NCBI GenBank assembly: GCA_026686845.1
Contig: JAIVEN010000012.1
Coordinates: 17,176,501-17,240,500 of the forward strand
Length of the DNA: 64,000 bases
Reading direction: 5' to 3'
Source of the DNA: Adenanthera pavonina
Taxonomy: Eukaryota; Streptophyta; Magnoliopsida; Fabales; Fabaceae
Below are positions 47,595-58,184 of this stretch, piece after piece. Numbering within the stretch: the stretch's first letter is position 1; the number at the start of each line of letters is the position of its first letter. Made by a program: the position numbers and the translations under genes. The notes beneath the pieces were generated by a model. The model saw nothing but the letters and a program-made list of their open reading frames with translations. It was not told the DNA's origin and made no database searches.

Positions 47595-47839
47595 TGTAAT
47601 GAATGGGCTGGGCTCTATTATAATATGGTCTTGCCTATAAAAATGGGCTCATGATTATGAGTGGCGATTAGGTCATTAAGTATAAAGAGAATCTTTAGGT
47701 CAATGGAGGGTGTCAATGATTTTGGTGAGAATCTGCCCCTCCGGTGTATTTCTTCCCCTGCTCCCTATAGTTATCTTCTTCCTTCTCCTCTTGAGTTATC
47801 CTTCTGTAATTCTTTCTTTTCTTGAATATGGCCATGACA
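47595..47839 (+). repeat. 3' LTR of the 3.3-kb element
   Basis: 245 bp, TG...CA ends. It follows a gaggacaaggtcaatttcaa-aggggaggacaa polypurine region. The frame over that region reads DLEDKVNFKGR, like the LEDKv.f.GG tail before the 3' LTR in many plant gypsy-type elements. Confidence 0.9.
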
Positions 47840-47844
47840 TCGAA

Positions 47845-48354
47845 CCACCTGTTAAAACTGGAAATCTGCGTCTCATCAACCTACTGCAAAGAAAAAGAAG
47901 AACCAAACAAAACCATTCTTTACCAATTACCGAATAACAATAAATATTAATGTTAAGAGCACAAGCAGATAATAAAGGACATGTGAAAGATGAAAATAAA
48001 TAAAAATGGGAAAATGGCGAAGAGCCAGACAGAAACTAATGTTCCTATTTTCAAACTGTCTGTTCAACTAATCTTATATGTTGGTTTATATATTTTTATC
48101 TATCAAAATTTAAAAGGCTAATCCCCTCAATAAATACTACGCACGTATTAGTCTATGGAGGACATATGATTCTTCTTTCGAGTCTTTACATTTTGGAAAA
48201 AATAACATTAAGTATCTGTAAAATAAATTAATTTTGTAAAAATATCTTAAATTTACAAATTTCTACAAAAACTTAAAGACTTGAACAGTATTAATTATTC
48301 TTTCATTAGTTACAATTCAATTACCGAATGTTACAATTTTGAGTTATCTGTGAA
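47845..48354. other. Intergenic sequence
   Basis: AT-rich, with nothing recognised. It lies between the LTR element and the duplicated SCPL block. Confidence 0.45.
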
Positions 48355-48545
48355 TTATTAACAGGCTGGTAAAAATTAGGCGAGTTATTAACAGAGTCAG
48401 GGAAATAAAACAACTATTAGTTATAACTAATAGGAGAAAATAAGTAGAAGTTTTTAGCACTATCATTTATAATCACTTTATATTCAAAATTATAAAATTT
48501 AAAATTAAAATGATGAGTAGAAACAAGAAACTAATGGAATACTAA
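48355..48545. repeat. Copy of a ~190-bp block also found at 53815-54011
   Basis: Shared words: ggtaaaaattaggcgagtta, acagagtcagggaaa, ctattagttataactaatag, ttatattcaaaattataaaa, actaatggaatactaaatg. The two copies differ by small gaps and substitutions and stop matching at the same word (aatactaaatg). One copy joins the SCPL exon-1 duplicate; the other lies upstream of the cysteine-rich peptide gene. Confidence 0.85.
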
Positions 48546-48639
48546 ATGATTTTAATTAAATTAATTTCCTGAAAAAATTTAAATTTTTTTTGAGATTTTA
48601 ATTAATTAGAAGAGTGAAGGAAAGGGAAGGGAAGGGTAC

Positions 48640-48883
48640 CTCCATTAAGCCAGAGAACAAGAAGCTTGACAGTAGGGGTTGTTTCAGCTTCAACAAAGTA
48701 GTAAAACAGGGATTTCTGGTGCTTGTCATCGATGGTTACGTAACCAGCAAATTGTTGAAAGGTGACTGGTGGCTGGCCAGGCAAGCTTTGGATCTTATCC
48801 TCTAGTGGATAACACTCCAACATGGACCATGTCAACACAAAAATGGCACACATTGTGGCCATGAAGCTCCATGGCGGAGACAA
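48640..48883 (-). pseudogene. Duplicated SCPL exon 1, start codon frameshifted
   Basis: This is near identical to exon 1 of the intact SCPL gene (37636-37390), including the LPGQPPVTFQQFAGYV block and the GT donor after WLNGG. The sequence equivalent to the native start (ATGTTGTCTCCG) has gained 7 bp (TTGTCTG), reading ATGTTGTCTGTTGTCTCCG, so that ATG is out of frame. The next in-frame ATG is at MATMC, eight codons into the native signal peptide. Only the first part of intron 1 follows (to about 48548); exons 2-10 are absent. It cannot make a carboxypeptidase. Confidence 0.92.
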
Positions 48884-48901
48884 CAGACAACATATATAGA
48901 G

Positions 48902-48939
<38 letters not shown>

Positions 48940-49752
48940 CAGGCTCAAGAATAAAAGAATGGAAAGGTGCTTGTACTTATAGCAATGGAATGAGAATTAA
49001 GGAAGGCAAGAAAATGGCATCCTAGTGACAAATTTAATGCGTGATTATTGGCTAGGAAATCAGCAACCACGTTAATTGCCTATCTTGTGTTGTTTCTTGC
49101 GAAGAATGAAATGGGATATATATTTTATGATTCCCACAAAAAATAATTCGCTTTTTCCTTCAAAAAATATTCTTAAAGAAAAATAGTGCGTCTTGGGATG
49201 GCACATGTTGTTTGTTTTCATAAAGTACTAATACTTAAAAAAAAATGTAGATGCATTTATATTTGACATCTAATATGGTACCATATAAGTATTATATTTG
49301 TACAAACATGTTCATTTGTATTATTTTATATCTATCTATATCGCTTTAAATTTTGACAATAAAATCGGACAATTTTGAATTTTTAAGGCAAGATGGTAGG
49401 TGTTAAAATAAATATTTTATGCTTTATTCTAATAACTATGCTATAATTTTAAGAATATTTAATATTATTTTTTCTTTTAATGAGTTAATTTACTAATAAC
49501 ACATATAAACAATTACATATATAATATTATATATATATATATATACACAAATATTCATAGGCCTATATTCCAAAATTTTAAAAATTATTGCATATTTTGT
49601 ATCATACTAAATATACTCGCACCTGTATTGGTGTAAAATATATTAGTTGTAATTTAAATTAAAGAAAAATATTAGGAGTCTTGTATTTTCTTGTTGATAG
49701 TATATCCCTTTTCATTCATAATGGAGAATCCACAAAAAATGTGAGGGGCATA
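48884..49752 (-). repeat. Duplicated SCPL 5' flank (promoter copy)
   Basis: Colinear with about 37637-38610: GA tract (48905-48937), caagaataaaagaatggaaa, TATA-like site (complement of about 48971-48981), ggcatcctagtgacaaattt, then the more distal segment to cataatggagaatccaca. It lacks the second tandem promoter unit seen at 37882-38030. It ends exactly where the LTR at 49753 begins, inside the word ggggcatatg. Confidence 0.88.
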
Positions 49753-52152
49753 TGTCACACCTTAACCTTAGGAACCATTTACTATTCATCCTTAGTAGTT
49801 TAGGTTCCAATTAGATGTATTTGGAAGTAAATTTGTGCTAAATTCGAAAATTTCAAAAAATTTACGAAAAGTCACTATTCATTTGGTAAATATAAAAATT
49901 TGGCTGAATTTTGAAAAATCATAACTAATTCTAGAAAAATCTTTTAAAGGTGGTTCAAATTGCTAAATTCATCTATTAAAATACTCTATGAGGGAAAAAT
50001 ATTAATTTGGAATTTTATTAGGTAGATTGCTGCAGTAAATTTCGTGAATTTACTTGCAATTTTACCCTAATTTTTCCAAATTCCATTCCCTAAAATTCCA
50101 TAATACCATACTTTCAATGGTAGTCACAAAACACATATAAAATTTATCCAAAACATACTTTTATTCATCATCTAGGAGTCACACATAATTTACATAATTG
50201 TGACATAAAATGTCATTATACTTGATATTACATAAGCATCCAAAATATCCTTTCTATTTCTAAACATTTCTTCATGGATCATCCTTTATCTCCTTACCTT
50301 TCACATGATTTGAACCTAATCATGGTTAGATATTTGGTGGGGTGATATTTAAGAAAATCCCAAATAACATCATAATCCCATTCTTAGCATAATATTTAAA
50401 AATAATTGCAAGAAACATGATTTCATTTTGGCATGGTAACATTTAGGATCAAAAGGCATCTTTTAGCATGTTCATCATGTTCTTCACATGTTCATGCTTG
50501 TTCATGCAAAATTCATAGCATATTCATCATTCTTTCACCATTTTGATCCAACATCATCATCATATTCATAACATAAACATGTTTTCTACCTATCAATTAT
50601 AGAAATACAAGATCTAAACAACCATTTAGAAATAAAATGTAAGAAAGGGAAAAGATGTTACCTTAAACTTACAAATTTTCCTTTCCTCTTCTCCTCCTTC
50701 TCTCTATAACTCACTTTCTCACTAATATATGGTGGATTTTCATTTTTGGGTGTGAATAATGGAGGGGAGGAAGAGCCTATTTATAGACAACAAGAAACAA
50801 CTACATCCATTTGATTAACTTTTGATCCAAGGGCCAAAATTGCATTACATCATCTCTTTTCTCCACCATACACCTAATTTCTTCACATAATTGTTATCTA
50901 ATTAATTTTTCCTCTTTTGTCATTAATTTGGATGCCACTTTTATCTCCAAATAAGGTAAATATTGCATCATTATGCTTACATAAGCTTACTTCATCCAAA
51001 CTTCCAATTTTGACACCTAATCTTTGACATAGTGTCATGCATGGTGGTTAACTCTTCTCCACTCCTTTTGCACGAAATTTTGAGTCCATATTCAGCCCAA
51101 TATGATGCCTTTAATTATTTGGGCTTAAACCATTTAATTCTAGGCCCAATTTCAACATATACCGAGGTTTTAGGCTCTAATTATGTAAATTTTGTCTGGT
51201 AAAATTTTTTATGCATAAATATATTTAAAAAATGAATTTCAAACTCATTATGACCTTAATTAATCATTTCTAGGCCCATATAATTTATTTTAGAAGATAT
51301 TTTACCTTATTGGGCTTTAACCGAAAATACCGATAAAATTAGTGCTGATTAGTTTTTCCTGTAACTTCTCTGCATGGAGGATTATTATAAACCTTCTAAT
51401 ATTATTTTGAACTTATTCTTGATTATTTCATAGTCTACTGGTCATCTATAATTTAATTAGCTTGGAAATCGGGTGAATTGAGCTCATTGGGCTCTTTATC
51501 CTTTCTTGACATCATTTGAGCTATTCTTGTCAATAATACTTCTGGGTTTCCCAAAAATCATTCCTAGCCTATTAGGGTTTTCTACACCTTTATTGGGCCT
51601 CCATGAATAGTACTTTTGGCCCATTAAGAAACCGGTGCAGTCTTATTGGGCCCGGACTCCGATTTTGGTCCAATATCCATTAGACCGATTCTATGACTAT
51701 TTAAACCTTATAGAAAATCTAGTATCTCTTTTTATGCCATAATATATCTGAGTTTTCTGATCTAGACTTATTTTCTAATTCTTATTAATTTACAGATTGT
51801 GGAACTTTGGATCAATTTTCTACCCAATATATCTATTTTCTGGTTTTGCTTATTAGAGTATAATTTCTTACGAGAATTTTCTTGAATCACCTCCTATAAC
51901 CAGTCTTAGTAAATACTGGACAGATGATTTGTTTGAGGAAATGACATCTATGTCCCCTTTTTTGTCTTTTTGCTAATAATTAATATTTTCAATTATGCCA
52001 TCCAACTTTCTTTGCAATTTGGTCCCTAATCATCCTTTGCAATTTAGTCTCTATTTTGATCTACATAAGATATTTAAGCTCCTTTAATTCTAATTATGCA
52101 GTAATTCTTTAAACTAGAATTCAAACAAAATCATAAAAATTTAGATGTTATA
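49753..52152 (-). mobile_element. LTR of a Ty3-gypsy-type element, minus strand
   Basis: On the minus strand it starts (decayed) tataacatctaaatttttatg and ends ggttaaggtgtgaca, the classic plant gypsy LTR end words. A minus-strand TATA box ctataaatagg (complement of 50776-50786) is followed by an aggaggagaagaggaaagg leader. About 2.4 kb. No exact 5-bp duplication is seen (left gcata, right ttggt), so it may be a truncated element or one altered by later rearrangement. It interrupts the copied SCPL upstream region. Confidence 0.65.
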
Positions 52153-52680
52153 TTGGTGATCCCATGAAAGAAGTTCATATGGGTAAAAACAAGTTATTTA
52201 TTAATTATGCTAGCACTTTATTATTTTTGTCCTTTCCTATTATATGAGAAAAAAGCTAGAATGCATTATTATCAAGGTTGGGCAAAAGCTCTTAATGATT
52301 TCATATTCCTTATGGATGGTATATTCATTAGAGATACACTTGATGGAATCACCTATATGAATGTGGAGTGGGGCAGCTTCTATGAGATTATGATGAAATC
52401 TCTAGAGCATTCATTAAAACTAGGCACGTGCACAGCCGTTTAAAGAGCAAAACCACCGTTAATAGTAGGAACTGTACGGGTATACTGTGACTAATAAGGC
52501 CTCTAGTATACAATCAAGAGTTGTTGGTTCATAGAAGCTCAAACTTCACTGACATCTCTGTGTATTAAGAATTATTGGTCTAGAATTTGGTTCATAGTCC
52601 AAAAGACACCAAATTTGAAATGCTTATACTTATATTTGTAACTCAGATGATACTAATACTTTAACACATATGTGGGGGAT
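52153..52680 (+). other. Possible internal tail of an LTR element
   Basis: A short frame at 52207-52443 (GWAKALNDFIFLMDG, then VEWGSFYEIMMKSLEHSLKL) looks protein-like, but I cannot assign it. The segment ends in a purine run, tgtgggggat, directly before a tgttgtagtatgtg LTR-like start at 52681, suggesting the 3' end of a retroelement. Confidence 0.3.
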
Positions 52681-53404
52681 TGTTGTAGTATGTGTGAGTG
52701 TGTGTTAAAGTAAGAAGTCCCACATTGCTCAATTTGGAGGAAACCTTAATGTATATATATTAAGAGGTAACTTAGAGCAAATAAAAGGACCAAGAGAAGG
52801 AGAGGTATCGCATGTACAACAACAAACCAAAACAGGTCAAATTAGTTGTGATCCGATGATTTGCCCCCCCTATGCATGCGATTAACATGGTGGTGCAACC
52901 TTTTTACGAAAAATTATTTTGCAGAAAATTTGCTTAAAGAAAACCTTTCTTTTTCTAGTTTCAGTTTCATCTCAAAGACTTACCGGAAAACTCATCTTTA
53001 TCATAGTTTTCAATTATGAAATGTTGGAATCTTCCGTTGTCGAACATTGGACCGTTTTGCTTGTTTAATGTTAGATTTTTATTTGCTCTAATTCGCTATC
53101 TCCAACGTTAAAAAACGTATGCTTTAATGCACCACTAACATTCAGGTGATTCCCTACCTGTAAAAGGCAGTGCTCGCCGAAAGATTCTACACACCCAGCT
53201 CTTGGACATTCTTCGAAACTCTCTCTTCTCTACTCCTGAGTTTCTCTTTATTTCTTTTTTGTTATTCTACTGCCTTACTCTGGGCAAGAAGAATCCATTT
53301 GATTCTGAGGAGTTTCTGACTTGTGGCAGAATAACTCTTAAGGATAGTATCATTGGACACGATTCGGATTGATTTATACTGACATTCTGTTTATTGCAGC
53401 TAAC
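52681..53404 (+). mobile_element. Possible 3' LTR beginning (right boundary not determined)
   Basis: TGTTGTAGTATGTGTGAG follows a polypurine-like gtgggggat. An aagaagtcccacattgctca word (about 52712) is common near the start of plant LTRs. The CA end could not be located with confidence, so the extent given is only the interval up to the next recognised repeat. Confidence 0.35.
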
Positions 53405-53820
53405 AGGTCTACTAACAGAGAAAATTAAGTTATCACCAAGTTTTTTTTTTAACTGATAGGAGATGTATCCTTTTAACTGATATGGATTAGTTTGGACCTT
53501 ATAAACAAGGATGGACCCCATAAACAAGGATATTGACAGTTTAACACAAAAAAAAATAAAATTAAATTAAGTTCTTTTGAAAACCTAGCTTCCCAGATAA
53601 CAAGGGAAGTAACTTACTGAGCAACAATCCAATTAAGTTTTACTTTTTTATTATTGTATAATTTTTTTATTTTATCTTTGAATTCTTAAACCCCTTTGAC
53701 ATTAAAAATCGTATTTATGTCTTTAATATTAAAAAAAGATATATTTATTTAAAAATAATTTAAATAAAAAATGAAACAAGGAAAGCTAATAAATTTCTTC
53801 TTATGAAGTTTGATAAATTA
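53405..53820. repeat. ~400-bp repeat R1, upstream copy
   Basis: Direct repeat of 55075-55485. Shared words: agagaaaattaagtta.caccaagt, tatggattagttt, ttacttactgagcaacaatc-type text, caattaagttttacttt, ttcttcttatgaagtttgat. It is followed immediately by the 53815-54011 block. Possibly a short transposon or a local duplication; no terminal inverted repeat seen. Confidence 0.85.
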
Positions 53821-54011
53821 ACAGACTGGTAAAAATTAGGCGAGTTATTATTAACAGAGTCAGGGAAAGAAAACAACTATTAGTTATAACTAATAGGAGA
53901 AAATAAGTAAAAAATTTTAGAACTATCGTTTAAAATCAATTTATATTCAAAATTATAAAATTAAAAATTAAAATGATGATTAGAAACTAGAAACTAATGG
54001 AATACTAAATG
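53815..54011. repeat. Second copy of the ~190-bp block of 48355-48545
   Basis: See 48355-48545 for shared words. Here the block continues the R1 copy without a gap and lies 620 bp upstream of the cysteine-rich peptide start codon. Confidence 0.85.
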
Positions 54012-54569
54012 GTAATGTTTTAGGTGAAGCCCTTGTGGGGATTGTCCACTTTTTTTTTTTAACGACAATTCTATAAAATTAATATGTTCGACAGGTTCCA
54101 AAAGTTCATTTGTGCTTTCATATTTCATGTAAAATGTTAATTACTTACAGTTATTTTTTTGCCAATCTTAATTACAAATTCAAGGTCAATATATTGTATG
54201 TGACTCCATTTTTTTCATTTGTCCAAATAATATTCATATATCGAATTTTTTTTGTAGACATTCATATATCGATTCTCAATTAACATTTTTATGATTTTTT
54301 TTGGCCCATTAAAACATGAAGATTTTGAATTTATTATTTTTATATCAAAATCACCTCTAGTAAAGGATAAAATCACGTAGAATTAACCCTCTTACCAAAA
54401 ATAAAAAATAAACAAAATCATGTAAAATCCTCGCATTATTTTTAAAATTTACACATTAATTTGAATTTATTGCCCGTGATATTCGTTCTCATATCCACTG
54501 TCCCTCAAACTATTATAAATATATTGGAAGAAGATGCCCTCAATTGTATCCAACAAATAACAACGAATT

Positions 54570-54580
54570 CTATATATACA
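54570..54580 (+). promoter_or_regulatory. TATA box of the cysteine-rich peptide gene
   Basis: ctatatataca lies 54 bp before the ATG at 54634, leaving a short leader (aatctccgaaaccctaagaa) typical of plant small-peptide genes. Confidence 0.6.
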
Positions 54581-54633
54581 GCTGCAAATAGAATTTCTTT
54601 CTTAGAATTCAATCTCCGAAACCCTAAGAAAAC

Positions 54634-56262
54634 ATGGCAAAGACTTCTTTCAAGTTTGCTTTCATATTTCTTCTTCTTCTTGCTGTCGCATCCTGTCATG
54701 GTACTTCCTCATCTCTATCTCTATTGGTGTTTTTTTTTTTTTTAAATTTAGCCAGCTCTATCTTTTGTCGTTTTTTTTTATTGCCAACCTATCTTTTGTC
54801 GGTTTACTAAAAGATAATTGAGTTGTTTTTGTTGGACGCATATGTGTGTGTGTGTGTGTGTGTGTGGGTATTTCAAAAGAAAATCATAGTGTCTCAATAA
54901 TAGGTTACAATAATTAGATTAAATTTCAATTAAATTGATTATTATAATTATCCACTAAATTATTGTATTCCACTAATATTTTTGGTTTGTTTAATTTAGA
55001 GGTTTGCTTGGTTTGGGTGAATTAAGAGACGGAAGTTAAACTTCTCGTGAAATCAAACAATTATATATTAACTTGGTTTACTAAAAGAGAAAATTAAGTT
55101 ACCACCAAGTCCTTATTTAACTGATAGGAAATGTACCCTTTTAACTAATATGGATTAGTTTAGACCCTATAAATAAGGATACTGATGGCTTAACACCAAA
55201 AAAAAATTAAAGATAACATTAAGTTCTTTTAAAAACCTAACTTTCCAAATAACACAGAAGTAACTTACTGAGCAACAATCCAATTAAGTTTTACTTTCTT
55301 ATTATTGTATACTTTGTTTTTTATTTTGTCTTTGAATTCTTAAATCCCTTTGACATCAAAAATCATATTTATGTCTTTAATGTTAAAAAAAGATATATTT
55401 ATTCAAAAATAATTTAAATAAAAAGTGAAGCAAGCAAATCACTAGCTAATAAAGTTCTTCTTATGAAGTTTGATAAATTAAACCAAGCCACTCTTTATTA
55501 TTATTTTTCATTTATTTTCATATTTTTTAGAAAAAAAAAGGTACCAGTTTTCTCAAAATTTGAATCTCATAATTCAACTTGTAAGAGTGTGACAAAACGA
55601 ATGAGAGTGCACATGTGGTTCGATTTTTCCCTTTTACACTGCATTTTTCCTTTATTTCTTTCTTAATATAAAAATACTAATTAACTTTTTTATTTTAGAT
55701 AATTTTAAATTGTTACATAAATTAACTTTCTGTACTTGACTTTTTTGACGAGACCACTAATTATTTGGTGTGATTAACTAATTTTTGGATTTGAATCCGG
55801 ATAAATATCAAAACAACTCTTTCAACGTAATTAAAAGGTACTGAGTCCTTGCCAATCAACTCAACCTAACCTCTAATTTTGCATCTGATTTTATTTTCCC
55901 AAATCCTATTAATTAACTCGGAGTTTACTAATACCCCATCAGTATTGATCTCTTTCTTTATGAGTGTGCATGTATGTAATAGTATGCATGCATGCATGAT
56001 GCATTCGAAGTTTTTCTCATACATTGAAACGCATATATTAAAATATATATTATATATATATATATGCAAAGCAGGTTTGATGGTGAAGAGGATTCCAGAA
56101 GTTGAAGGAAGAATCAGTGAAGATGTTATAGGGATTAATGGTGCAAATGAAGATGATGTTCCGAGTCAACCATCATGTTTGACTAACCGAAATTGCAAGA
56201 CCATTTGTCCTCCTACTTGCACTTCTTATAAATGCATCAAAGGCAGATGCAAGTGTTGTTGA
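54634..56262 (+). CDS. Secreted cysteine-rich peptide precursor, defensin-like (8 Cys), two exons, 84 aa
   Basis: Exon 1 is 54634-54700 and exon 2 56075-56262; the 1374-bp intron is GT-AG, phase 1, with TGA at 56260-56262. Residues 1-22 (MAKTSFKFAFIFLLLLAVAS...) form a clear signal peptide with an FIFLLLLAVA core, and the intron falls just after it, the usual place in plant defensin-like and NCR-like genes. Residues 24-53 are an acidic spacer (EVEGRISEDVIG...NEDDVPS) that may be a propeptide. The C-terminal core has Cys57, 63, 67, 71, 76, 81, 83 and 84: spacing C-x5-C-x3-C-x3-C-x4-C-x4-C-x-C-C. It contains the CxxxC (CKTIC) and CxC (CKC) pairs of the cysteine-stabilised fold, but is much shorter (28 residues) than a classical plant defensin and ends in CC. 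Extracellular defence or signalling are the class roles; the specific function is unknown. It could also belong to another knottin-like class. Confidence 0.85.
55075..55485. repeat. ~400-bp repeat R1, intronic copy
   Basis: Second copy of the repeat at 53405-53820, in the same orientation, 1.67 kb away and wholly inside the intron of the cysteine-rich peptide gene. A (GT)n microsatellite (54843-54866) lies earlier in the same intron. Confidence 0.85.
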
Positions 56263-56368
56263 TCTCTCAATGCTGGTGTGTGCTTCATGGTTCTATATGA
56301 TGCAGAAGAATAGAAATATTACTTAAATAATTAAATAAATCTGTGCCATGATTTTCGGATTCTTCAAT

Positions 56369-56410
<42 letters not shown>

Positions 56411-58144
56411 TTTCCCCTTCTTTTAATCTGTTTTTAGTGTTATGCTGTTTGCAGATTCTGGTTTGGTTTTGTAGTGAAATGCTTGAGCCTCCTTTTTATT
56501 AATGCAGTTTACTTATAATAATAAGATTGATCTTCACCTCTCTATTACTCAATGATAATATGCTATATTGTTTTTTTTTTGTGATTTTTATTTTATTAGA
56601 GTTATGCTATAAAGTCCGCCTGAAATATAACATTAAATGATAAAAGCTTGTTTTGTTCCTACGTACACATCTAATGATATAAGTTAATTTTTGGATAGCT
56701 TATTTTTTGGGGGGATAAACTGAGCCAACAAGACTAAACAAGGCAAAACAACATCAAAGAAAGCAAATTACACAACCACCCTACATGGTAACACATTACC
56801 AGCCATATCATCTCTAAGAAAACCAGCTAAAGTCTTTAGGTGGTGTATTTATCAAGTGCATTCCATAATCTAGCTGCAAAATTGAAATTAGCTAACAATC
56901 AGTACAAGTATTTACCTTCCCAAAAATGTGGTAGGCCCAATTTTGAACATTAGATTAGATTGAACCACACTTATGCACAGCTTCAATTTTGAAGCCCAGT
57001 TCATTCTGGGCCTGAGCTTGATCGAACCATTTTGTTTTTCAATTAAGGGTCATTTAGCATGACCACTACACAAGAACGACATGCATAAATCAAGAATAGA
57101 CGTAAAAAGCTGATTTGTATAATTTGACTAATGAATATTATCCTGTTTTGACATATTTGACTTGCATTAGGATGCATGTTTTGTTATTTTGTAACATAAT
57201 TTAATGGCACATAATTTTTTTTTCTTAACTTTTGAAACCTATTGCAAGGGTAGTACGTTAGTTCTTACTAACATTTAAAAGAAAATAGTGGACCAACCAA
57301 CCTAATTTTCGAGATAATACTATCTACATCTTGCTAGGTTAGGTTGGTTTAGACACCGAATTATACCCCATTCAGAGTGATAAAAGTAACCTTGGAGGAA
57401 TCACCACCATAGGCCAAAGAATTTAACGCTTGCAATGATATAGTTGGCAGTATGAAACTTTTTTTTTTCTTCTCATTCTATTTTTTAGAATATTATATTG
57501 TGTTTGAACTTTGGATAGAAATAAATTAGAAAAAATGACTTTAGAATTCAAAATGCTGACCAAAACAATTTAAAAAAAAAAGCTGAAGTTGCAAACTAAT
57601 AGAAATATTATATTGGATGTACTTGACATGTGTCCATATGATGTGCATGTCCCATTTGGACAATTCAGATAAAATTTGGATGGGTTTAATTGGACGGTTT
57701 CGATTTTACTATTTTATATTTATATGTTTTAAAACAAAATATGACATTTTTTTTATAACTTAATAGTTACAAAATTTACATTATTTTTCATTCTACATTA
57801 CATAAGATAAAAAGTTATTAAAATCTAATTAAAAATAAGGAGATCTAGACTACCGAAATTTTATCTAGACATGAAGAGTCAAAAAAATATAAAGAATATC
57901 AATAAACACAGTTTTTTTTTGGTAAATTAAAAATATCAATGAAGAGAAATTAGGGTCCACATTCTGAAAACATTAAAAGAATATATAAATCTTGTATAGT
58001 TCGAAAGAATATCAAGCATATTTTATATAAGCAAAGAAAAAGAGAGAAAAATATCTTGACAATGATATGGTAATAAGATAATTTTGGATATTACATATTA
58101 ACATTAATAAAAAATATTGAAAATAAATTTTAAAACATTCATAT
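56263..58144. other. 3' flank and intergenic sequence
   Basis: A (CT)n microsatellite is at 56371-56405. AATAAA-like words (56330-56340) could serve 3' processing of the peptide gene. The rest is AT-rich with no recognised gene. Confidence 0.5.
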
Positions 58145-58184
58145 TGGCCCATGCAGGTCTCGAACCTGCGACGTTATTAGCACG
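58145..58184 (-). tRNA. tRNA-Ile(AAU) pseudogene, 3' part
   Basis: The minus strand reads (after the duplicated CGT) GCTAATAACG, then tcgcaggttcgagacctgc and atgggcc, then A. This is the AAU anticodon loop, T arm (gcagg/cctgc around ttcgaga) and 3' acceptor strand of plant tRNA-Ile(AAU). Compared with the standard gene, six bases are missing between the anticodon loop and the variable region (cgaagg). The 5' part lies at 62981-62951, separated by the CACTA element. Confidence 0.85.

Larger units (their letters stand above)
44509..47839 (+). mobile_element. Complete non-autonomous LTR retrotransposon, TSD TCGAA
   Basis: The 5' LTR is 44509-44806 and the 3' LTR 47595-47839. Both begin TGTAATGAATGGGCTG and end GAATATG(A/G)CCATGACA. 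Perfect TCGAA duplications flank the element (44504-44508; 47840-47844). A tttggtgctctcgttgagaa segment right after the 5' LTR is the presumed primer site, and a polypurine tract (aaggggaggacaa, 47582-47594) sits right before the 3' LTR; together they set the plus orientation. The 5' LTR is longer because of an extra ~27-bp and ~35-bp segment. The 2.8-kb interior has broken ORFs but no visible protease, RT or integrase, so the element depended on a partner. Confidence 0.93.

Noticed and set aside
48614..48805. Open frame on the plus strand opposite the duplicated SCPL exon 1
   Set aside because: Shadow of the minus-strand exon; the sense protein is clearly on the other strand.
48598..48883. 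Second functional carboxypeptidase gene
   Set aside because: Only exon 1 and part of intron 1 are present and the native ATG is frameshifted; no further exons exist in the flanking DNA.
52207..52443. 78-codon frame as a host gene exon
   Set aside because: Protein-like in part but adjoining PPT/LTR-like sequence and lacking any assignable family; kept only as possible retroelement tail.
55879..56262. 127-codon frame containing the cysteine-rich region, starting in the intron
   Set aside because: The first 65 codons are intron sequence including a TA-rich tract before a good AG acceptor at 56074; the spliced model gives a proper signal peptide.
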